From the NCBI GenBank assembly GCA_937973935.1, contig CALJJF010000307.1, positions 1 to 13,420 on the forward strand: 13,420 bases of DNA, given 5' to 3'. Shown piece after piece: positions 9,101-13,420 of this stretch. The notes beneath the pieces are model-generated. The model worked only from the letters and a program-made list of their open reading frames with translations, was not told where the DNA came from and searched no databases. Source of the DNA: MKRK01 sp001896915 (GTDB taxonomy: Bacteria; Bacillota; Clostridia; Oscillospirales; Acutalibacteraceae). Each line of letters begins with the position of its first letter. Within the stretch, counting starts at the first letter, position 1. Position numbers and translations under genes: made by a program.

Positions 9101-9554
9101 TGTGAGGGCGGCGGAGGATATCTCCTCCGAGCTTGTCCGCATCACCGAAGAAGGCTTTCTGACCCCTGCCCAGATGCAGGTGATTGACGTGTTTAAATTA
9201 AAGCGGTTCTTTCAATCAGAGCTATACAAACGGATTCGGGGCGCCGAAATGGTTTACAAAGAGTATAAATTTATGATCGAGATGAAAGCCCGCGAGGCCG
9301 ACGATACCATCACCGGGGAAGCCGGCGAGGAAACCATCGTCATTCAGGGCATCGCCGATCTGGTGTTTATCGAAGACGGCGGTATTGTCATTGTGGACTA
9401 TAAAACAGACAGGACCGGCGACATCAGCATTTTGGTCGAACACTACACCCCTCAGCTGCGGGTGTATGAAAAAGCTCTGGGCGAGGTATTGGGTCTGTCC
9501 GTAAAGGAGTCTGTTCTCTATTCCCTTTATCTTGGGCAAGCAGCCGCGATATGA
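6120..9554 (+). CDS. addA: ATP-dependent helicase/nuclease subunit A (AddA)
   Basis: AddA is the 3'-to-5' UvrD-type helicase and second nuclease of the AddAB recombination complex. The 1144 residues carry all superfamily 1 helicase motifs in order: Walker A AAAGSGKT (24-31); Ia LIVTFTNAAAAEM; Walker B VLVDEYQD with D371 and E372; III MVGDVKQSIYRFR; IV SNNFRSR; V IMTIHRSKGLQFP; VI LYVALTRAEDK. The C-terminal nuclease has GIADLVF (D1080) and IVDYKTD (D1093, K1095). Bacillus AddA is somewhat longer (about 1230), within the range seen in Clostridia. It starts inside the end of addB with a very strong Shine-Dalgarno site. No hairpin terminator is evident in the 61 bases to the next gene, so read-through is possible. 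Confidence 0.98.
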   Translation: MGSFIPTKEQENAIHAKGTLLVSAAAGSGKTAVLVERVIGHITDKDNPTEADRLLIVTFTNAAAAEMRSRIAARIAEEIHKNPNNQRLQRQQILLSKANICTIDSFCINLVRENFHALNLSPDFKIADESILNGLRMQAMDFVIDGFSREETRSFASLLEILGADSGDDNLRAVILKIYQYLRTVPFPESWMDAVRAMYDSDLQCSSWLETIFGYADSLVESLMDHYGFHEVLSDPKQNLKAIHTAIKEHNWDEARRKIEAFGLPRMPAVLKQIKTETDDTLKKLRKIFCCAYSDGVEDVKLLSPVVDKLLQLVAGYTEKLMEYKAAKKCLDFADIEFIALRLLCEQRDGETVFTPFAAELHQRYDEVLVDEYQDTNDLQDTIFKAVSDGGKKLFMVGDVKQSIYRFRQANPANFLKYHDEFPVYDGFGDKGRITLSNNFRSREDICDFVNFAFSLLMTKKAGEMDYTKEERLVASAVFPDNHEHGTELYLIDTTDCDDKKEIIEARFIARYIQETMGRGELLRDKNGGLRKANYSDFTILLRNKSTKAAAYVKELKAAGIPVWADISGGFLQAREILTVVSLLRVLDNPLRDVPLLNTMLSPIFGFSPDELAEIRVVNKKEPLYRVVYAARKENKKIAAFLERLQHMKQVAASVTAHQLISYLYEETGYLSIVQAMDNGSQRRANLLLLMDYARGFETGGYKGLSGFLRFVDRLGNEDTALASASVLTEADDVVKIMTIHRSKGLQFPICILAGVSSKINRQDIAAPLLLQEKSGIGLRVFDDQKRIRYSTIPREAIAIELEAASVSEELRVLYVALTRAEDKLVIVSGERKPGEKLTRLSQKLTDGQIDPITVLTAGSYSDWLLSAALLHPSGTVLRQQEEVSITPMEAEHGMKIEMVDGTALYRQEPEVQHTEPVPYDENLLMEIEQRLSFVYPYEKLNGIAAKMTASKIAAKEIDSKYFFTARPAFLSGEKLTPAQKGTAMHLFMQYADFVRAAEDISSELVRITEEGFLTPAQMQVIDVFKLKRFFQSELYKRIRGAEMVYKEYKFMIEMKAREADDTITGEAGEETIVIQGIADLVFIEDGGIVIVDYKTDRTGDISILVEHYTPQLRVYEKALGEVLGLSVKESVLYSLYLGQAAAI

Positions 9555-9615
9555 TGCTTCTCCGTCCCCTTATATTCTTTTGGTTATCAGAAAGAGGATC
9601 ACTGAATAGGATTGT

Positions 9616-10302
9616 ATGAGGGGATTGGGTGATATTATGAACAGAGAGAAAGCACTGCCGTTTTTGGCGGGCATGAACGGGTATAAGCTGTTTTGGATTT
9701 TTATGGTTTCTTCTGTCATCGGGTATTTGGTGGAAACCGTTTATTGTGTGTTATACACCGGGCAATATGAAAGCAAGCAGGGGTTGCTGTATGGTCCCTT
9801 CAGCCCGATATACGGGTTCGGGGCGGTACTGTTGACACTGTCCATGAAGCTGTTTATCAAACGCACCGATTTGTTTGTCTTGCTTTTCTGCGGCGCGCTG
9901 GGTGCCGGGTTTGAGTTTGTCTGCAGCTTGTTTCAGGAGTCTGTTTTCGGCACGGTTTCTTGGGAATACAGCCAGAGCCATCTGAATCTGGGGGGACGGA
10001 CGAATTTGAAATACGCCTTGATCTGGGGCCTGTTCGGCGTGCTGTATGCCAAAAAAATATACCCCCCTCTGTGTAAGCTCATTGAAAAAATACCCGACGA
10101 TCCCGGACGGCTGATCACCCGTATTTTACTGATATTCATGTTGTTGAATATTATCATGTCCGTTGTTGCGGTGCACCGGCGGGGACAGCGGTATCAGGGG
10201 GTCCCTGCCTCAAGTTATGTTGACCATGTGATCGACCGGTATTATAATGATGATTATATGAATAAAATCTATCCCAATATGAAGTTCGTAGAAAAGAAGT
10301 GA
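9616..10302 (+). CDS. CmpB-like putative ABC-transporter type IV membrane protein
   Basis: A 228-residue integral membrane protein. Five hydrophobic segments are visible: about 23-45, 56-80, 85-107, 131-150 and 165-187. The conserved stretch IGYLVETVYC, followed by KQGLLYGPFSPIYGFGAVLL, is the signature I recall for the 'putative ABC-transporter type IV' (CmpB) family, common and uncharacterised in Clostridia. No ATPase gene lies nearby, so a transport role is not supported by context. Two starts are possible. The ATG at 9616 has a weak AGG 5 bases upstream. The ATG at 9637 is preceded by GAGGGG (9618-9623) at a long 13-base spacing. Both precede the first helix, so the mature architecture is the same. 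Its stop is 5 bases before the EFR1 gene, which suggests co-transcription. Confidence 0.85.
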   Translation: MRGLGDIMNREKALPFLAGMNGYKLFWIFMVSSVIGYLVETVYCVLYTGQYESKQGLLYGPFSPIYGFGAVLLTLSMKLFIKRTDLFVLLFCGALGAGFEFVCSLFQESVFGTVSWEYSQSHLNLGGRTNLKYALIWGLFGVLYAKKIYPPLCKLIEKIPDDPGRLITRILLIFMLLNIIMSVVAVHRRGQRYQGVPASSYVDHVIDRYYNDDYMNKIYPNMKFVEKK

Positions 10303-10307
10303 GCAGC

Positions 10308-11168
10308 ATGAAGGTTACAATCGTATATTTTTCAGGGACAGGCGGCACGAAGCGGGTGGCGGAAGCACTGGCGAAGGCATTGATACAAAAGCAGATTCAG
10401 ACGGAGGTTTACGAACTGATTTACGAACAGTTCCCCCAAAACGGGGACGAGGATTTGCTCATCGTGCTTTATGCTGTTCATGCCCTGAACGCTCCCGAAC
10501 CCGTTTATCAATGGATTCGTGGTATGGAAAGGGTTGACGGGATATCCGCAGCAGTGATTTCTGTGTCCGGCGGTGGAGAGGTTATGCCCAACACTGCCTG
10601 CAGGACGGCGGTCATCCGAAAACTAAAGGCAAAGGGCTACTGTGTCAATTATGAAACCATGCTTGTGATGCCGTCAAATTTTTTGATTCAAGCGGATCAC
10701 AACACAGCCCTTCGGCTGTTACAGGTTTTGCCCGAACGGGCAGAGCGAATCGCAGATGATTTGATATCGGGAAAAGCGGTACGGACAAGTCCTAACATCA
10801 TCGATCGGGTTTTATCCTTTTTAGGAGAAGGGGAAAAGCTGGTCACAGGGTTGTTTGGCAGAGGAATCAAAGCCGACGGGGGCTGTAACGGCTGCGGACT
10901 GTGTGAAAGAAACTGCCCGACGAAGAATATTTCGTTGGAGAATAAAAAGCCTGTCTTTTCGAAGCGATGCGTTATGTGCTTACGGTGTATATACAACTGC
11001 CCGAAGAATGCTTTGCATGCCGGAGCGGGGAAATCCATCGTATTTAAAACAGGATACAGCCTTGACAGGCTGGAACGGGAAGCGGAAAACACAAAACCGA
11101 CAAAGGAGCTGCCCAAAGGCGTTGCCTGGGCAGGCGTAAAAAAATATTTAGAAGAACAGCAGGGGTAA
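10308..11168 (+). CDS. EFR1 family flavodoxin-like/ferredoxin fusion protein
   Basis: A 286-residue cytoplasmic redox protein. The N-terminal flavodoxin-like domain opens with VTIVYFSGTGGTKRVAEALA, where SGTGGT is the FMN phosphate-binding loop. The C-terminal part has two 4Fe-4S ferredoxin motifs: C193, C196, C199 with C203-Pro, and C221, C224, C227 with C231-Pro. This is the architecture of the EFR1 family, and such proteins are expected to pass low-potential electrons to a partner enzyme. A GTG at 10299 could extend the frame by three residues. The ATG at 10308 is preferred because it places the flavodoxin strand at the usual position and lies 5 bases after the previous stop, although neither start has a strong Shine-Dalgarno. 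The radical SAM gene begins 1 base after its stop; that enzyme is the likely electron acceptor, by inference. Confidence 0.92.
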   Translation: MKVTIVYFSGTGGTKRVAEALAKALIQKQIQTEVYELIYEQFPQNGDEDLLIVLYAVHALNAPEPVYQWIRGMERVDGISAAVISVSGGGEVMPNTACRTAVIRKLKAKGYCVNYETMLVMPSNFLIQADHNTALRLLQVLPERAERIADDLISGKAVRTSPNIIDRVLSFLGEGEKLVTGLFGRGIKADGGCNGCGLCERNCPTKNISLENKKPVFSKRCVMCLRCIYNCPKNALHAGAGKSIVFKTGYSLDRLEREAENTKPTKELPKGVAWAGVKKYLEEQQG

Positions 11169-11169
11169 T

Positions 11170-12243
11170 ATGACGGATTTTATCAAATATATGAACGATT
11201 CGGTTCAAAATATCGTAAGGGAAGCCATTAAAATCGGTATCACACGACCAAAGGTGTTAAAATATCTGAACAGCTTTCGGGGCTGTGTGAAAAAAGCGGA
11301 GGAAAAACGCCTTTTGAGTGAGCAACAGGGCGTACATATACCGCCTTTTTTGATTTGCAGCATCACCACAAGCTGTAACCTGTTCTGCTCCGGCTGTTAT
11401 GCCCGTGCGGACAGCTTTTGTGCCGGCAAGGATGCCGGGGTTTTGCCGGCACAGCGATGGGATGAGATTTTCACCGAAGCTGCGGATATGGGCATCAGCT
11501 TTGTTCTGCTTGCGGGCGGCGAGCCGTTTTTGCACAGAGAGGTTCTGAGCATTGCCGGGGAGCATACATCCCTGATGTTTCCCGTGTTTACCAACGGGAC
11601 GATGATAGACGAAACCGCACTGCAGATGCTGGATGATTGCCGGAATATCGTCCCGGTCATCAGCCTTGAGGGAAAACAAGCCCAAACCGACCTGCGGAGA
11701 GGCGACGGGGTGTATGAACAGCTGACCGAAACCATGAAAAAGCTGAAAGCAAAAGGCATTCTGTTCGGCGTTTCGCTCACTGTGACGAAAAACAACATTG
11801 AGGAAATCACCGAGGACGGCTTTATCAAAGGGCTGAAAAAGGCCGGGGCTGCCGTTGTGTTTTATATTGAATATGTCCCTGTGGATCAGACCAGCCGGGC
11901 GCTGGCGCCGGGGGAAGAGGAAAGAACATTGCTTGAACAGAGGATGCACGCTCTCCGTGCCAGACATGCACTTATGATACTTGCGTTTCCGGGGGATGAA
12001 AAGTATTCCGGCGGCTGTCTGGCGGCCGGCAGAGGCTTTGTGCATATCAATGCAAACGGCAGCGTGGAGCCTTGTCCCTTTTCTCCTTTTTCGGATGTGA
12101 ACATCAAGGACCACAGCCTCTTGGAGTGCTTACAGTCCCCCTTTCTCAAAACCCTGCGGGAGGGGGGATTTTTGCTGGGAGAGCATGAGGGCGGCTGTCT
12201 GCTGTTTGAAAAAGAAGCAGAAGTAAGAAAAATGCTTACTTGA
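11170..12243 (+). CDS. Radical SAM protein with SPASM/twitch-like C-terminal region, substrate unknown
   Basis: A 357-residue enzyme of the radical SAM superfamily, which reductively cleaves S-adenosylmethionine at a 4Fe-4S cluster. The cluster motif CX3CX2C is C69, C73, C76 (CNLFCSGCYAR), and the SAM-binding GGEP is at 116-119 (LLAGGEP). The C-terminal part has C283-X13-G297-X4-C302, the half-motif of SPASM/twitch domains, plus C320 and C343, so a second cluster is plausible. The N-terminal ~60 residues are a helical extension (MTDFIKYMNDSVQNIV) that I associate with a clostridial subfamily adjacent to EFR1 genes. AGGGG (11161-11165), 4 bases before the ATG, supports the start. No precursor peptide gene is seen next to it, so a RiPP maturation role is not supported here. 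Specific substrate and product are unknown. Confidence 0.92.
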   Translation: MTDFIKYMNDSVQNIVREAIKIGITRPKVLKYLNSFRGCVKKAEEKRLLSEQQGVHIPPFLICSITTSCNLFCSGCYARADSFCAGKDAGVLPAQRWDEIFTEAADMGISFVLLAGGEPFLHREVLSIAGEHTSLMFPVFTNGTMIDETALQMLDDCRNIVPVISLEGKQAQTDLRRGDGVYEQLTETMKKLKAKGILFGVSLTVTKNNIEEITEDGFIKGLKKAGAAVVFYIEYVPVDQTSRALAPGEEERTLLEQRMHALRARHALMILAFPGDEKYSGGCLAAGRGFVHINANGSVEPCPFSPFSDVNIKDHSLLECLQSPFLKTLREGGFLLGEHEGGCLLFEKEAEVRKMLT

Positions 12244-12268
12244 GTTTTGAGTTTGGGAAGTGGAGTGT

Positions 12269-12272
12269 GGAG
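12269..12272 (+). promoter_or_regulatory. Ribosome binding site deciding the start of the coiled-coil protein
   Basis: GGAG lies 6 bases upstream of the ATG at 12279. The longer in-frame alternative, the TTG at 12240 overlapping the preceding stop, has no Shine-Dalgarno, so the ATG is favoured. Confidence 0.65.
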
Positions 12273-12278
12273 ATAGAG

Positions 12279-13250
12279 ATGGACAATAAAAGTCTAAGAC
12301 AGATCAAATACGATGTTACAACACTGCCTGCACTGGAAGAGCGGTTGGCGGTGCTGGATTATGATATCCAACAAGCTGAAAAGAAAGCGGCGGCGTATCA
12401 TAAGGACTATGAAGAGGAATTTCAGGATGTTTTGGCGCTGTCCGAGGGTTCAATCAAAACCGCTTTTTTGAAGATCACAGGACAATATGACGAAGCATAT
12501 TGTAAGGAACACGAAGAATGCATGGAGGCAAAAACAGAGTTTCAAACCGCGTTTGGGTTGCTGAAACAGCTGAACCGTGAGAGAAAAGACACCGAAGAAA
12601 AGAAAACAGCCATCAAAAAAGCAAAGGAAGCCTTTGACCTTATACTGGGACAGCGAAGGGAAGCGGTGTTGCAAAATGGCGACGAAGACACGAAGACGAG
12701 GCTGCAAACCATCGAAAAGCAGCTAGAGGTTTTTGTGAAGCAGGCCGAGGACAACAAGAAAGCGCTGATGATCGCCACGGAACTGAAAGACACGGCGGAT
12801 ATGGCGCTGGACAGTCTGCGGGAGGCAGAGCGGTGGGCGAACAATGATATCTGGGTCGGGAATGACGGGGCATCTGCGAATGTGCGAAAATATAACAGCA
12901 TCGAGAGGGCAAGCGACAGTGTCGGTATTCTTAATATTTTGCTCAATGATTTGAATGAGATTTTGTATGACAGTCAGGCGGATTTTGATTTCAGATTTGT
13001 ACCGATCAGCAAATTTGAGAAAAATGCCGATGTTTTTTTCGATAATACATACAGCGATGTAAGGGTGCGAAGCGTGATTAATGTCAATCAGGATAATTTT
13101 GGGGATTTGGTGATTGATATCAGACCTGTGATTGATATGCTCATTGATCGCAGACCAAAGCTGAAACAGGAGATCGCCAAGCTAAGAGACGCTTGGGAGG
13201 AGCTTTTGATCGATGCGTTTGAGGATCAGGAAAGGCTTGTTTCGTTTTAA
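12279..13250 (+). CDS. Coiled-coil protein of unknown function
   Basis: A 323-residue soluble protein with no signal peptide or membrane segment. I do not recognise a family. Residues about 15-45 and 75-180 are rich in E, K, Q, A and L with heptad-like spacing and look like long coiled coils. A second part (about 200-300) is mixed alpha/beta, with aromatic- and Asp-rich strands (ADFDFRFVPI, ADVFFDNTYSDV, GDLVIDIRPVIDML), followed by a terminal amphipathic helix. The GGAG-preceded ATG at 12279 is chosen over the TTG at 12240, which would add 13 residues. It follows the radical SAM gene by 35 bases and is the last gene before the terminator at 13281. A structural or scaffolding role would fit the coiled coil, but nothing in the sequence identifies a function. 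Confidence 0.8.
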   Translation: MDNKSLRQIKYDVTTLPALEERLAVLDYDIQQAEKKAAAYHKDYEEEFQDVLALSEGSIKTAFLKITGQYDEAYCKEHEECMEAKTEFQTAFGLLKQLNRERKDTEEKKTAIKKAKEAFDLILGQRREAVLQNGDEDTKTRLQTIEKQLEVFVKQAEDNKKALMIATELKDTADMALDSLREAERWANNDIWVGNDGASANVRKYNSIERASDSVGILNILLNDLNEILYDSQADFDFRFVPISKFEKNADVFFDNTYSDVRVRSVINVNQDNFGDLVIDIRPVIDMLIDRRPKLKQEIAKLRDAWEELLIDAFEDQERLVSF

Positions 13251-13280
13251 GTGTAAAAGCATGAATAGTAGAATAAAGGA

Positions 13281-13309
13281 AAGGGTCGCAGAAATGCGAC
13301 CCTTGTTTT
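13281..13309 (+). terminator. Rho-independent terminator ending the CmpB/EFR1/radical SAM/coiled-coil run
   Basis: Perfect 10-bp arms AAGGGTCGCA (13281-13290) and TGCGACCCTT (13295-13304) enclose a GAAA loop and are followed by GTTTT. It lies 30 bases after the stop of the coiled-coil gene. Confidence 0.9.
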
Positions 13310-13420
13310 GGTGTGGGATTCGGATAAGGATTGTGACCGTTGACGGATAAGGTATGCAGGGGAATACGGATTGCCTCTGTGCTTTAGCACAGTCGTGACG
13401 CGGTGGGGGATGGATGGTTT
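13310..13420. repeat. Intergenic stretch with short direct repeats and a REP-like palindromic element (candidate)
   Basis: No gene is supported in these final 111 bases. CGGATAAGG occurs twice (13321-13329 and 13344-13352). A 6-bp hairpin CTGTGC-TTTA-GCACAG spans 13377-13392, flanked by GGATTGCC on the left and TCGTGACG on the right. The order GATTGCC, hairpin, TCG-n-GACG resembles short dispersed palindromic repeats I recall from intergenic regions of Clostridia and other bacteria. A single copy is visible here, so its repetitive nature cannot be shown from this window. Confidence 0.35.

Noticed and set aside
9555..9615. Promoter or terminator between addA and the CmpB-like gene
   Set aside because: TTGGTT at 9580-9585 has only a poor -10 (TGAATA) 17 bases on, and no hairpin with a T tract is visible; neither can be supported.
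10299..10307. GTG start for the EFR1 gene
   Set aside because: It overlaps the preceding stop, has no better ribosome binding site, and adds only three residues before the conserved MKVTIVYFSGTGG start.
11257..12114. 285-residue minus-strand open frame opposite the radical SAM gene
   Set aside because: The plus strand has unmistakable radical SAM motifs. The antisense frame has no domain and no promoter or ribosome binding site of note.
12221..12241. Inverted repeat AAGTAAG / CTTACTT at the end of the radical SAM gene, as a terminator
   Set aside because: Only 7 AT-rich base pairs and no T tract follow; too weak for an intrinsic terminator and more likely chance.
12240..12278. TTG start that would extend the coiled-coil protein by 13 residues and overlap the radical SAM stop
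   Set aside because: No Shine-Dalgarno precedes the TTG, whereas GGAG is ideally placed for the ATG at 12279.

Overview
The window reads as chromosomal DNA of an endospore-forming, low-to-mid GC Firmicute, most likely of class Clostridia. The grounds are: a sporulation gene tail (YunB), a DUF3787-type spore protein, an NAD-dependent DNA ligase, an AddAB rather than RecBCD recombination nuclease, purine-rich Shine-Dalgarno sites, and EFR1-type ferredoxin and radical SAM genes typical of anaerobes. I see no phage, transposon, CRISPR, tRNA or rRNA. The lineage is inferred from gene content only.

Layout. Bases 1-260 are the 3' end of yunB. A clear vegetative promoter (264-291) then drives ligA (323-2302, TTG start). 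ligA ends in a near-perfect hairpin (2296-2345) with A and T tracts on both sides. This works as a shared bidirectional terminator, because two small genes that a long-ORF search misses run towards it on the minus strand: a 53-residue DUF3787-like spore protein (2653 to 2492) and a 47-residue Asn/Lys-rich protein (2482 to 2339). Upstream of them, bases 2654-2770 form a divergent AT-rich promoter region. It carries an extended -10 promoter for addB and a candidate mother-cell sigma promoter for the small genes.

addB (2771-6127) and addA (6120-9554) overlap by 8 bp and encode the two subunits of the double-strand-break end-processing helicase-nuclease. With ligA, this part of the window is a DNA replication and repair block.

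From 9616 a second same-strand run follows, tightly packed after the first gene: a five-helix CmpB-like membrane protein, an EFR1-type flavodoxin/ferredoxin fusion (10308-11168), a radical SAM protein with a SPASM/twitch-like C-terminal part (11170-12243) and an unrecognised coiled-coil protein (12279-13250). A strong intrinsic terminator closes the run at 13281-13309. The EFR1 protein probably supplies electrons to the radical SAM enzyme, whose substrate is unknown. This is the best candidate for undescribed biology here. The last ~110 bases hold no gene but resemble a dispersed palindromic intergenic repeat.
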